Below, one piece after another: positions 44,076 through 56,342 of a DNA stretch of 64,000 nucleotides. Positions within the stretch are counted from its first letter, which is position 1; every line of letters begins with the position of its first letter. The translations under genes and the position numbers were made by a program. The notes beneath the pieces are model-generated. The model was given only the letters and a program-made list of their open reading frames with translations. It was not told where the DNA came from and did not search any database. Origin of the DNA: Hysterium pulicare CBS 123377 (Eukaryota > Ascomycota > Dothideomycetes > Hysteriales > Hysteriaceae); contig AJFK01000025.1 in the NCBI GenBank assembly GCA_000467715.1, forward strand, positions 1-64,000, written 5' to 3'.

Positions 44076-45240
44076 ATGGGCGCGTTACGACCTGCTCAGA
44101 CTCTGATTCGCCTCTCTGCGCGACGCCAGCCCTCTCGCCGGGCTTCCATTCCTCTCTGTCAATGCCTTCACACGTCGGCGTCGAGACCTGCAACACCTCT
44201 ACCACACCCAACCGCCCCCGGCCCTCCCCCGGAACCACCCACTCCAGCTGCATCGGATGCATTAGATAGAGTCGCCAGAAAACGCAAACAAGCCGAGTTG
44301 TTGAAACAGGCTCAAGAACTCCGAGCAACACCTTCGAGGCCACAGACTGTTCTTCGGAAGCGATTCTGGAAGGATGTCACCGTTGAGGACACCCCCGGTA
44401 AGGCGGACTCGTTGCGTCAACCAAACATTCTGGATGCTGATATTCATTCTAGATGGACTTCAAGTCTTCCTCGACAGCCGACCGGTCCGAACTCCATCCA
44501 AAGAAATCCTTACCGTCCCATCCTCCAAACATCAACTTGCTGCAGCAATAGCCCTCGAATGGGACTTGTTACTCAGCGCACAACAAGCCCTAAAAACTCA
44601 CTATATTCCCATGACGTCCCTCTCCGCACGAGCGCTAGACATAGAACGGGCGGATGCAGAAACCAGTGGCAATGCGCGAGAGGACATTATGAAGATGTTG
44701 ATGCGATATCTAAACACCGACACTTTGCTGTGCTGGGCGCCAGAGAAGAACATTCATGATGCATCGCAACCGGATGGCACAACTTCACTACGGCAACTCC
44801 AGATGCAGGTGGCGCAACCTATCATCGCTCATCTTACGACCCACATCTGGCCTGGTGTTGAGATCAAACCCATCCTGGAACCGGACAGCATATTACCGGT
44901 TTCGCAACCAGACATGACAAAGGATGTCATTCGAGGATGGCTTTCAGGTCTACCAGCATTTGAACTTGCTGGATTGGAAAGGGCTGTACTAGCCAGTAAA
45001 AGTTTATTGGTTGGGGTTCGTCTGGTGGTAGAGTGGAGTGAAGCATTTGTGCATTTACGAGAAAGTGCTTCGCACAGGAAAAGGTTCGGAATCGAAGAAG
45101 CAGCCGAAGCATGCAGTCAAGAGGTGCGTTGGCAGACAGGACAGTGGGGTGAAGTTGAGGATACCCACGATGTCGAGAAAGAGGACCTTCGGCGACAGCT
45201 CGGCAGTGTGATACTCCTTGTCGGCGGGGATAGGTCATAA
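44076..45240 (+). CDS. ATP12: ATP synthase F1 assembly chaperone Atp12
   Basis: Two exons, 44076-44397 and 44453-45240 (55-nt intron, GTAAGG...TCTAG); 369 aa. The N-terminus is Arg/Ser-rich without acids (LIRLSARRQPSRRAS), a mitochondrial presequence. Then come RFWKDVTVEDTP and DGLQVFLDSRPVRTPSK, ALEWDLLLSAQQALKTHYIP, MTSLSARALDIERAD, MLMRYLNTDTLLCWAPE and a C-terminal helical part, the Atp12 pattern. The protein binds the free alpha subunit of F1 in the matrix and passes it to the assembling ATP synthase. The intron lies exactly between the conserved VEDTP and DGLQV blocks, which supports the join. Confidence 0.94.
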
Positions 45241-45966
45241 CGCATGTCGGTGAATTCATCTGCGGATTCTTTCACCTGATGGTCATATATTCTACCCCCA
45301 ACCCAGAGCTGGATCAAGAGGGTCAAGGTAAATGCTCTCACAGTGGTAAAATCCATTCAAGGTCTGTCACCGAGCTCGGATAGTTTCGAATACGGCAACA
45401 ACTTTGATATGAGTAGGTATGCAGATCGTCTATAGCTTCATATTCGTCCATACGCTTTGCGTATGAAGGAGGTGATAGAAGGATGTTACTAAGGAATTGT
45501 AATCTATATGTAAAGGTGGATATGTAACTCAGGAAGACCAATTAGATATTAGACCCCTCATGCTAAAGCTGTCATACGTGCATAGTAACATAGCGGAGTG
45601 GAACCTGTGGAGCTCAGAGCCTTGTCGGAATTGCTATTCGGGCCATAGTAAATCGTCGATGTTATGTATGAAGCTTTTCGGCCCCCTGAGGTTGTGCGTC
45701 ACTCGAGCGCTTTGGTGGAGGCGTCGCCCCGCGGGTTCGAGAACTTCGCAGCAAACCCAGAAAATGTCGCACAGATCTAACATCACACACAAGTCCTTTG
45801 TTCTCACTGTTAAACATAATACTATTGTCCATTATTGGATAAGCCTCTCCCCTTTTGTTCGTCTTTCGCAACGTTAGCTCCTAGAACACCTCTAGACCTC
45901 AGCGCCTATCTGCTGCTTGCCCCCGCCCCCATTCATTTGTTGCGGAGAGAAGTTAACCCAACCAAG
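45241..45966. other. Intergenic, promoter of OSH gene
   Basis: 726 bp with 3' flank of ATP12 and promoter/5' UTR of the oxysterol-binding protein gene. A pyrimidine-rich stretch (CTGCTTGCCCCCGCCCCC) lies about 45 bp before the ATG. Nothing else seen. Confidence 0.4.
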
Positions 45967-48900
45967 ATGGACGGGTGAGTAAAGCTCCAATTGTCATCCC
46001 ATTCTACGCCTGGCTATAAGTCATGCTCGACGATGTAATTGCTGATGATGAGCGTAGGCACAAGAGAACAAAGTCGAGCAGTGTGAAGAATCTCTTAGGG
46101 AAAGTATCCTCCAAGACAGACGTCACCGACGCGGCAGACACCACCTCCGTCCCGCCAACTTCATCCTCCGCCTCTGTGAGCTCCCAGCAGCCCTCGATAC
46201 CTTCCCACCAGAGGCATTCCTCGCGTCACAGACCTCATCTCTCTGCAACCATGTCGCATGCTGCTCAACCAGATAACGTCCCAGCTTCGCCGAGCCAAGC
46301 CCATGCACCCTCCTCCCCCACCACGCGAGGAGCATCGATAGAACAATCTGTTAAGCTTTTCAGGGTTTTCGAGTCTTTGCGAAGTGGCGATACTGCGGCA
46401 ATATCCAAGGCAGTCAGAGAGCAGTCGGCATCTGGCAGCGATGCCGGAAATCGCCTGGAGGGGACTTCCATACTACACCTTGCAATTCAATGCGCAGAGC
46501 TGCCTGTCATTGAGTTTGTGCTGTCAAACGCAACAGCTGGCTCGGATGGCGCTATGGACATCAACGGACGAGACAAAGATGGCAACACCCCTCTCCATCT
46601 GGCAGCCACTCTTGGACGAGCGCCAGTGGTACGAATGTTACTAGATCGATCTGGAATCAATGACTCGGTCACCAATTATCAAGGGCAAACTCCACTAGAC
46701 TTGGCGCGAACTCCAGAAATTTTCCAGCAATTACAACTCGCGCGGTCCATATTCATTGATACCAACGTGAAACGGATACATGAGCTGGTAACAAGTGGTG
46801 ATTTGACTATCTTGGAGAAGTTGCTTCAAGACCCACGAATGCGAAGTACACTGGATGTCAACGGCGGAGAGTTAGCCACAGATCCGGCAACGGTGGAAAC
46901 TGGAGGCACATTACTACACGAAGCAGCGAGAAGAAAGGATACGAAACTTATCCAGATGCTACTGCTTAATGGAGCGGACCCTTTCCGCCGAGATAGGAAA
47001 GGTAAGCTGCCCCAGGACGTCACAAAAGACGATCGGACGCGCGCAATCCTCAAGAGATCCCCTGCAGCTGCTGCGGCGCAGCGCAGTATCCAAGAGAAGA
47101 CGATATTGGGAGGGGCCACTTCACAAGCTGGTTCGGCATCGGCGGAAACTACTCTAGGTTCTAAAGAAGGCCGAGAAATGAAGGGATACTTGAAGAAGTG
47201 GACCAACTACACGAGTGGTTACAAGTTAAGGTGGTTTGTGCTTGAAGACGGCGTCCTCAGCTACTACAAACATCAAGGTAAGGTCCTACATGATAAACCC
47301 TCATTTACATCGACTGTTTGTGCAGAGTGTTTTGAACATGAAATCCGTTGACTTCCTGCAGATGACGCTGGCTCCGCCTGCAGAGGTGCTATAAACATGA
47401 AAATAGCAAAGTTGTATATGGATCCTCAAGACAAGCAGCGATTTGAAATCCAGGGCAAATCGTCCGTTAAGTATCACCTCAAAGCAAACCATCAGGTTGA
47501 GGCGAAGCGTTGGTATTGGGCTTTGAACAATGCTATACAATGGAGCAAAGATGAAGCACGAGAGGAAGAGAAACAGCACAGCCGTGAGAATGAAGCCATG
47601 AAGCAAGCGAAGATGGAACAGCTTGATAAGCGACCGGCAAAAGAGGGTGACTCCTTGAGCATCACGAGTTCACGGCTTGCAACCAAGAACCTCATACCAT
47701 GTATGTCGTCCATTTTTTCAAAGCGCAAGGCTTGTCACTAACGTTTATAGCAACGTCTCTAGGTATCCCATTGACAAGCGCGGAAGGCTCACGTTACGGT
47801 GCAAGTACTGTGGATGATGGAGACCCTAGTATTTATGAGCCGAGTGTGGCAGGCAACGAACTTGGGAAGTTGATCAGCAACGTTGGAACAGCTACAGTCG
47901 AAGGCGACGTGGATGACGATGAAGAGTATGGTGACGATGCTAGCAGCCACGAGCTTCATAGCAACAACAAAGATGCTTTCAACATCACCGCCCAATCCGC
48001 GAAACTTCAGCTCGATCTACTGGCTCAGGTGTCGGTAGCCTTGCAGGCAGAAAGATCCAGGAACCCTACAATGCAGATTTCGGATCCAGTAGCAGTGCAA
48101 GTCCTGTCCTCATACGAATCGGCTGTTGGAAATCTCAAAGGTCTTGTTGGAGATTTGCTTCGAATATCCCGCGATCGGGATGCCTATTGGCAGTACAGAC
48201 TTGACCGGGAAGCCAATGTTCGGCGCATGTGGGAGGAAAGCATGGCACAGGTCGCAAGGGAACAAGAAGAATTGGAGACCCGAATTGGTCAGTCTGAGCT
48301 CAAACGCAGAAAGACGAAGCGTGCTCTCCGTGAGGCTCTTGAAGGATTCGAGATGAATGAATCACGACCAGTCAGTAGAGAAGGCGCCAGGGATGCTGAT
48401 GAATTTGAAGCTGCACAAGAGCATAATCGAACTGAGGCGGCGGACGATGGCATGCTTCATCCTAAGTCCAGCTTCAGCTCAGCAGTCATGCGAAGGAAGT
48501 CCACTTACGCTGATCTGGCTGCCGAAATTTCCGACTCAGATGATGACGAAGACGAGGAATTCTTCGATGCAGTTGGGGCTGGCGAAGTTGAAGTTGTGGA
48601 GATGCCTATGGGCAGTCCGGGCTTGAAAGAAACGGAAATGCCAGCATCGACAGAAGAGCTGTTTGAAGACAAGATGGCTGAAATTGTGACTGGATTCAAG
48701 GGTTACGAAGATCCACCTCGGAAGAAACTTGCCATGGACGAGGATAACAGACCAAAGATTTCCCTTTGGGTAAGTCTTACCTTGCTTATCTGACAAAATA
48801 AGTCTGACGCGGCTACAGGCAATTCTAAAATCTATGATTGGCAAAGATATGACCAAAATGACTCTACCAGTATCCTTCAACGAGCCTACGTCACTACTCC

Positions 48901-50054
48901 AACGTGTTGCCGAAGATATGGAATATACCGATCTACTTGATATTGCTGCGGAACGAATGGACTCTACGGAACGAATGATATACGTCGCAGCTTTCGCAGC
49001 CAGTGAATACGCTTCGACCATAGGCCGTGTTGCAAAGCCATTTAACCCTCTACTCGGAGAAACATACGAATATGCACGGCCAGATAAAGGCTATCGCTTC
49101 TTCATTGAACAAGTCAGCCATCATCCACCCATTGGAGCCGCCTACGCAGAGTCAAAGAAATGGGATTATTATGTATGGATTATTTTAACATGCTTATTCA
49201 CTACGAGAGACTGACAAGTTGAACAGGGCGAGTCTGCTGTCAAATCTAAATTCTATGGCAAATCCTTCGATATTAACCCGCTCGGAACCTGGTTCTTACG
49301 CCTGCGTCCCAATTCCGGCGGAGAGGAGCTTTACACTTGGAAGAAGGTAACTTCATCTGTCATCGGTATCATCACGGGCAATCCCACGGTCGACAACTAC
49401 GGTCTGATGGAAGTCAAGAACTGGAGTACCGGAGAAGTGTGCCAGCTTGACTTCAAACCCCGTGGATGGAAAGCATCCTCTGCCTACCAGGTCAGCGGCA
49501 AAGTGATGGCTGCTGACGGCAAGACTAGATGGAGCATGGGCGGCCGCTGGAACGACAAAATCTACGCGCGCCTAACACCCGGCTTCGAAGACGCGGACTT
49601 CAATCCGACAAGTAAGAGCATGAAGCATGACGACAATAAAGCATTCTTGGTTTGGGAATGCCATCCAAGACCCACAGGCATCCCGTTCAACCTAACACCA
49701 TTCGTATTAACCCTAAACGCCATCCCTGACAAACTCCGCCCCTACGTCGCTCCCACAGACACCAGACTCCGCCCCGATCAGAGAGCCATGGAAGATGGAG
49801 AGTACGATCTAGCTGCTACAGAAAAGAACCGCGTCGAAGAGAAACAGCGCAAGAAGCGCCGAGAGCGTGAAGCGCATGGTGAGGAATTCATCTCCAAATG
49901 GTTCAAGAAAGGGAAATGCGAGACCACGGGGGAAAGTTATTGGGAGTTTAATCATGAGTACTGGAAGGTTAGACATGATGTTGCAGAGGGAGTGAAGAAG
50001 TGGGAGGAGCAGGGCTTGGAGAGGATTTTTGAGGTGGAGGATGAGGAGGAGTGA
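45967..50054 (+). CDS. OSH1/OSH2: Oxysterol-binding protein homologue (Osh1/Osh2 type)
   Basis: Six exons: 45967-45974, 46058-47277, 47362-47700, 47751-48769, 48819-49172 and 49227-50054; 1255 aa. The 8-nt first exon codes MDG and joins [15 protein letters not shown]. Domains: ankyrin repeats about 135-340 ([59 protein letters not shown]), PH about 377-472 ([20 protein letters not shown]), a coiled-coil/acidic linker with an FFAT-like motif (EFFDAVG, about 790, after a DSDDDEDE tract), and the sterol/PI4P-binding ORD about 863-1240 with the signature EQVSHHPP near 959. The protein should move sterol against PI4P at contacts between ER and Golgi/vacuole/plasma membrane, held to ER VAP by FFAT. 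The tail is basic, then acidic. Confidence 0.95.
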
Positions 50055-50647
50055 ACAGTCTTTATATGTAGATAGGGAGGTGGGAGAATGTATTCTTCTC
50101 CTATACGAGTATGAATACTATTTTTTAACCTTGTCCACTTACTAGGTAGTTGAAGCGCTTCCAGCCTTCTGGCGTCCTGCTGCATTGCGATCTGGGGTGA
50201 CGTAACGGCTATGTCACGTGCGTGTTAACGTCCAACCTTCCCGCTTCCCATTTCAACTTCTCTCTCGTTTAAACTCTGCCTTTCATGGCTATGCACTGCC
50301 ACCAGGCTTTTGCCTTCTATCTGATCAATTCGGCAGAGACTGCGTTAAGGTGAATAGTGGCTGTGCTATTTCCTGCACACAGCTAGGAGGCGTCCACTCA
50401 GCGGCTGCTACGTACAGTTTGAGGCGCCAGTCCGCCTTGTATGGCGCATACTGTGCTACAATGAAAGACCAATGGTAGTTCAGCAAGAACGGGAAAAGGC
50501 GATGCGGGTTTTCGACCGGTCAGCCGTGCCATGAGGATGGATTTTAGCCTGCCGAAGCAAATTTGGACCTCTCCCATCTTTCCCAGTCTGACATATGCCA
50601 GACTTTCGGCCAGCCCTCGTGCTTTGTGTTTTCTTCTCTCTTAAGCA
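50055..50647. other. Intergenic, promoter of HeLo-ankyrin gene 1
   Basis: 593 bp. It contains an E-box-like CACGTG near 50215. No gene seen. Confidence 0.4.
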
Positions 50648-53600
50648 ATGGAAGCCGTCGGAGCTGGAGCTAGCGTCCTCACTTTCATCGGCTTCGCGTT
50701 GCAGTCGACGGAGGTCATTTACGAACTGCTTTCGGACATCAAACAAGCCCCTCAGCAGATTACGAGCCTCGTTGAAACAGTCCAACGTCTGAGTTCCGTG
50801 CTCAAACGATTCGAGACATGTCGCGCAGTCACCTCTTTACAGGACGCGGCTCATGGTGGAGAGATTACGGCTCTAATCAAGAGATGTAAGGACGATGTGT
50901 CCCGTTATGAGCAGGAGTTGCACAAGATGGTGGTAAAGCCCAATGGCAGCTTTATTAAGGATCTTCGACAAAAACTAAAGGCCACGATTCATGATAAGTA
51001 CTTACGACAAATGGAAACTGTCATACAAAGCCACATTGCATCTCTTACCTTTCACCTCAGCCTACTACAATCGTATGCAATATCTCTATATACCGCCCTT
51101 ACCATGCTAATAGCTTGATAGAGACACGGTCTTGAAATCCGGGGACGATCTCAATTCTCTAAGTGGGGAGTTCGTTCAGATCACAGGTCACACTAGAAAT
51201 ATGTCAACGTCCTTACAACAACAAACCAGTTCCATCTGCGACATCAACAAAAGTATATGCAACTTCCAGGATGCCTATGTTTCAGACCATGGTTCTATCC
51301 ACACCACCCTCAGCACTCTGCAGACTACTACCGATGCTCTTCCCCGCATGATCTCTACCGAATCTCATAATACCACTAGACTCCTTCACGATCTTCAAAA
51401 CAAGATTGATCTTCTCTCGGCTCAATTCCATGCGTCCGTGCATGTACATCCACGTTCCGAGGCCGCTTTACCGGAAGGGAGTGAACCAGATAATGAATGC
51501 TCCACTGCCAACGCTGTAGATGACTCTGAGCTGGTCAAATGTATTGATCGACTGAGTCGTCTGGTCAACGTCAATGGCTGCATCATGGGATATGACGAGA
51601 TGCAAGAAATTGCTGATGACGTGGAGATATTGCTGAAGTTGGCATGGGAAATGAGAAACATCCGGAACCCGAACACAAATCCTGGTGCCATCACAGAAGA
51701 GCAGCTTAGCAACAATGAAGATATAAAGGTCCTTAAACGAATTTGGAATCTCTTCCAAGGGTCAAGCTCACTACCTGTCAACAAAGGATGTGCGTAGTAC
51801 CTTTGAGGCCGCGGTACGCTAGACTGACTTTTGCGAAGGCAAGCGCCCCATTCCCTGCGACAACGAATTCGTAATTCAACAGGAATCGAATATCAAAAAG
51901 TATGACACCAAGTTGGGCGCTCTGACCGTCCAAACGCATAATAGACGGCGGAAACGACACGATTCCCGAAATAGCGGAGATTCTAGTCGCATACTCCAAG
52001 ACTACATCGCCAAGATTCGTTTTATACCCAAGAACACTAAGCAGCGAGCTATAATTACCGCTGCGGCCTATCAGATAGGATTCAGTTATTCTACTATCTT
52101 GATGACGTCTTTCTCAGCAAACCCAATTTTGCCAAAGGGCTCACTCGTTTTCACGCTTGTAATAAACGGGCGAATTGATGAGTTTCGCAGGCTTCTCGCA
52201 GACGGCAAGGCATCTGTAAGAGATCATGATGAGTTTGGAGCATCCCTTCTTCATGTATGTAACGAATATCTATCCCTGAAAGTGGTTTAAACTTTGTCAC
52301 TTATGGATGTTAGTATGCAGCCAGTTCTTCTCAGCGGGAGATATGTCAATTCCTCATTGATAATTATGCTGATATTGATGAAATGGCAAACTGCTCAGGC
52401 TCTCTATATGAACAGTTAGTGATACCTATGCAAGCATGGTGAAGAAGCCATAACCGCTAAACTTTCTACTCGTCTAGTACGCTAACACCTCTCCATGTTA
52501 TGTTAGAGAACCGTAAAAATATCGCCAGAGAGCTAAACGTCTACAAGGTGTTGCTTGATGCTGGTGCAGATCCGACATTGGTACATAGTCAAGGAATCTT
52601 CGATAGCGGTGAGGGCCTTTTTATGACTCCGGTAAGAGACTTTCTGCTTCCTGTATTATTTCATTGTTCATGAGTGTTTCAGGAAATATCGCGCATGGTT
52701 TTGGATCGAGGCCAATACTACTTGAATTTAGAACACAGATTCAATGATGGCAGCACACCACTTTTGAAAGTCTGCTATACATTATACAAGGATAGTATTG
52801 TGGACAGCCTTAGGTTCCTGATACAAAGGGGCGCAAATATCCATGCTCGCAATGATAGGGGGCAAAATTGTCTGCATGTTGTGTTAGACACCATAGATTC
52901 TCCACTCCGAACTAAAGTATATCGAGATGCATTGCTGTTGTTAGTCAAACACGGCGCTGATCTCTCCGCGGTAGACTATGATGGATGGACAGTGTGCGAT
53001 ATCGCTTACAAACTCGATTTGCAACATAACGGTTATCCGGGCTGTGGAAGCTTCAAAGGAGATCTTTGGGACTTTGTTCTCCAGGAGTGTGGTTACGATA
53101 TCTCGGAATTTCGGAAAGAACACCCCCGAGAACCGCTCTATACTCGATTATACAACCGTGATCATTTCGAGTGGCTCTGGAAGGGAAAAGAAAGCGACTG
53201 TCCTTACTATGACGGCCCTGATCGATGGCATCCTAATAAATGCTATGATTGTGGTAGGGGAGGTTGCTACGAGTGGTCTCTAGAATTTATTAGAGAGCAT
53301 ATTAAAATATGGGAGGAAGAGGAAAGAATTAGAAAGAACCAGTCTGACCAGTCTGATCAGAAAAGGCAGTGGCAGGACTCGAGTGAGGAAGTAGAAGAGT
53401 CGCTGGATAGCCAAGACGAGTTGCTCGCCTCTCAGGACAACACTTATGAATCACCAACCAAAGATGGTAATAAATCAAGCCCCGACGCTAGCCCCATCAA
53501 CGACACGCTTCTTCCCTCCGAAGACACCGTTGACCATGGCATCGAACACCCTGGCTCCGGAATTATCCTTCCCATCACAAACGATATGGTTATGGAAGAA

Positions 53601-53792
53601 GTTATCGACAGTCCCTATGACCAACGCGAACAAGTTTCATCTCCACCTCCGCCTGCAATCGACCCCTTCGAACTGACCTGGTCCTCAACAGACAACCCCT
53701 GGTCCACATCTCACTCGCTAGTCGACGAATGGGGTTCTGACAGGACCTCGGAGGTCAATGACGAGGGATTATTGGAGAATCCTTGGAATTGA
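50648..53792 (+). CDS. HeLo-like N-terminal domain plus ankyrin repeat protein (1)
   Basis: Six exons: 50648-51072, 51122-51789, 51839-52254, 52314-52414, 52478-52631 and 52683-53792; 957 aa, all joins in frame. Residues 1-200 match the fungal STAND/HeLo-like N-terminal type (MEAVGAGASVLTFIGFALQS, then helical IYELLSDIKQAPQQITSLV with a long coiled helix region). About 230-390 is polar and helical. Next comes a short bridge with LGALTVQTHNRRRKR, then ankyrin repeats about 480-730 (GSLVFTLVINGRIDEFRRLL, SSQREICQFLIDNYADIDEM, TPLHVMLENRKN, LRFLIQRGANIHARND, GQNCLHVVLDT, LLLLVKHGADLSAVDYDG). After these a Cys-rich segment (CPYYDGPDRWHPNKCYDCG) and a long acidic tail ending in NPWN. No P-loop ATPase lies between the N-domain and the repeats, unlike typical fungal NLRs. 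Role in non-self or damage response is inferred from architecture. Confidence 0.86.
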
Positions 53793-54434
53793 GTTACATC
53801 TGGGACGATTCGAGGGGTTGGGAGATCTAGTTTGGCATAAGGAGGTTTGAGTGTAGTGGTGAGGAAAAGGGGTGTTTTCAAATTATTTCAGCGTTTGTAT
53901 CTCAAAAAGGGGTTACTTGAGTTCTGCTTGGCATATGTCAACTCATTCGTGTCTTTGAAACTATCTTTTCCGCCGGTTGAAAGCACAGTTCAAGCACCGT
54001 CCACTCACTCCCACCCACGTATGAATTGTGTTAACTTTCGGGTCGCTTTAGTGCTAACTGGACGACGTTCCAGGGAAGGAAAATGAATGGGAGGTGTTTG
54101 GCAATAGACAGTTACCAAAGAACTGCCTCTTTTGCACTCAAGAATAACTGACTGAATTCTACGCCAACCTGTTCAACTCGTTGTCATTAGAATGTATTGC
54201 GTTCACATGACGTTGGTTGACTCCAGCCGTACGCGCAGACAAATCAGCGTTGCACGTGACTAAGGAAGAATAGCCGATATTGGGAATGCTAATCATATCT
54301 CTGATTAGTGCCGAGAATGCCATTGAATTATTTTGGAATGTAGAAAAGACTGGGTGGTTTTCTTAGCGTAAAGAGTGAGAAAGAAATGAGAGCCTCGATC
54401 CTTCCTTCGCTGCAAGTCCTCATAAAAGACTATT
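53793..54434. other. Intergenic between convergent genes
   Basis: 642 bp of 3' flanks of the ankyrin gene and the transporter gene. Nothing else seen. Confidence 0.4.
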
Positions 54435-56342
54435 TCAATCTTCACGATTCCTAAAGTACACCCAATCATACAAATCCTTCGGCTCCTCCTCTCCGAAGCC
54501 AAACCTCCACTTGATCCTAGCAATCTGAAAATCTAGCTGATTTTTCAACGAAATCTCGAAAATGTTATTCAGCTGCTCAAGACTGAAGTCGGCGGTTTCT
54601 CTTATAAGGAAATAATTCACTGCCCAAAGCAGGATGTTCAGAGCAGCAAAAAGACAAAGTAAACCCCTACTACTCATCGCATAGGCGAGTTGGGGCACCA
54701 CCAGGGCCAGGATACCATTACCCAGCATGTTCCAGAAGACTGCAAAGCTCATTCCGACTTCGCGATTAACCAGCGGGAAGACCTCTGCCGCAAGAGTGAA
54801 GGCAATGGGACCTACGCCAAAGGAGTATGCTAAGACAAATAGGTATAGGAAGACGATGACCACAGCCGGTCTCGAGGCATTGCTGTGGCTAGACTCGTAG
54901 CCTGCGACACCAGCAATAAGAAAGCTTAAGGCCATGAGTGGGAACGACAAGTTGAGCAAGAAGCGGCGACCACGTTTTGGATTGTCGATTGTACCCCAGG
55001 AGAAAGATACAAAGAGGCAGTTAGCCAGGCCGATCCCGAACGACATCCAAAGGGCATGCATTTTGGCTGCATGCGTGGGTTCGACTTTCCCTTTCCCTGA
55101 TGTTTTATCATCTTCGAGACCAGAGAACAGTGATGTACCCATGAAAAACAGGATGTTCGCTCCGCAGAGCACTTGAGATACCATGATCAGGACCGCAGAG
55201 AGGTTGGCGTTGAGCATGCGTTGCGATTGAAATAACCGCGCAAATCGGGTCCAAGGCTTGGTTTTTTTGACCTCAGCCTGGTAATGGCCCTCGAAAATAT
55301 TCTGCTCTGCATGCGTCATTTCGATGCCATTCCCCTCACTAGACCGCGTCGCCTTGAAGTATAGTGTTTCTGCTTGAAGTTGTGCGTGCATAAGCAGCAA
55401 ATCCCGACTGGCCAATATCGGCTCTCCTCGGAGACGTTTCATAGCTTTGTATGCTTCCGGAATACGGTCTCGTTTAAGGAGCCACCTTGGGCTTTCAGCG
55501 CTACATAGCACAAAGGGAAGGAGTACAGCGGCCGGTATCAAAGCAGCACCCATTTGATTATGCCAGTTGTCGTGCACAATGAGGTTGGCTGCAGACCCAA
55601 GCATGATCCCAAAGGCGTCCATAGCTTGCCAACTAGTCAAGAGCGTGCCACGTACAGGTGTGGGAGAGATCTCGGCAATGTAAATAGGTGTGACCGACGC
55701 CTTTGCTCCCATGCCAATGCCAGAGATAATCCGAGTGCATAGTAGACCTTCCCAAGTTGTTGTATAGGCGGAGCCAATGCAGCCAGCGAGGCTAAATAGT
55801 GCTGCGATGAAGACGGCTCCACGCCTACCAGCGACGTATTCGTTCAGAGGATCGGATAACCAGCAACCGACAGCAGCAGCGGAGAAGTAGCTTATGGAAT
55901 TCACTCCGCCGAATATCCACGTGTCTTGCTTGTGCTTTGTCGGATTGCCTAATTCCACATTCAATCCCATTCCCACCCACCACGTGAGATTAGCCTCGTT
56001 AAGATTGGATTGATTCCATCCTTGAACAATGGCTGCAAGACAGCAAGTGGTAAATGTAACCAGGAAGCCACCGGTGAGCCGCTTGATCTGAACGATAAGC
56101 TTCCCATTTTGTTCGGCCTCGAGCGCTCGCCTCTCTGTGGGTCGGAGTCCGGGAACGTGGTTCAAACTAACACCCGGCTCTCTAGCAAGTCTTCCGCCGC
56201 GGACGAGTACGTCTTCATCTACAATACCTTCGAGCTGATATTGTTTGAAGAAATATCTCACTTGTTCATCGAGCGTTTCCACGAAGGCAGGTTTTCTCAA
56301 GGGGTTATTGATGTATGCTTTCTGAGGATGGATGGCGTCCAT
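54435..56342 (-). CDS. MFS sugar transporter (Sugar_tr family)
   Basis: Single exon, 635 aa, ATG at 56342. About 12 hydrophobic segments in two halves of six, with a cytosolic N-terminus of ~85 residues and a central loop of ~90. Family marks: WVGMGLNVE, VGCWLSDPLNEYVAGRRGAV (loop 2-3 motif), GIGMGAKASVTPIYIAEISP, TPVRGTL, AESPRWLLKRDR (the PESPRWL motif with Ala for Pro), WGTIDNPKRGRRFLLNLS, and FTLAAEVFPLVNREVGMSFA. The N-terminal extension (PLRKPAFVETLDEQV, then VNHVPGL-type text near residue 60) is like that of fungal polyol/quinate-type transporters. The substrate is not decidable. It lies head to head with the second HeLo-ankyrin gene. Confidence 0.93.
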   Translation of the reverse strand: MDAIHPQKAYINNPLRKPAFVETLDEQVRYFFKQYQLEGIVDEDVLVRGGRLAREPGVSLNHVPGLRPTERRALEAEQNGKLIVQIKRLTGGFLVTFTTCCLAAIVQGWNQSNLNEANLTWWVGMGLNVELGNPTKHKQDTWIFGGVNSISYFSAAAVGCWLSDPLNEYVAGRRGAVFIAALFSLAGCIGSAYTTTWEGLLCTRIISGIGMGAKASVTPIYIAEISPTPVRGTLLTSWQAMDAFGIMLGSAANLIVHDNWHNQMGAALIPAAVLLPFVLCSAESPRWLLKRDRIPEAYKAMKRLRGEPILASRDLLLMHAQLQAETLYFKATRSSEGNGIEMTHAEQNIFEGHYQAEVKKTKPWTRFARLFQSQRMLNANLSAVLIMVSQVLCGANILFFMGTSLFSGLEDDKTSGKGKVEPTHAAKMHALWMSFGIGLANCLFVSFSWGTIDNPKRGRRFLLNLSFPLMALSFLIAGVAGYESSHSNASRPAVVIVFLYLFVLAYSFGVGPIAFTLAAEVFPLVNREVGMSFAVFWNMLGNGILALVVPQLAYAMSSRGLLCLFAALNILLWAVNYFLIRETADFSLEQLNNIFEISLKNQLDFQIARIKWRFGFGEEEPKDLYDWVYFRNRED

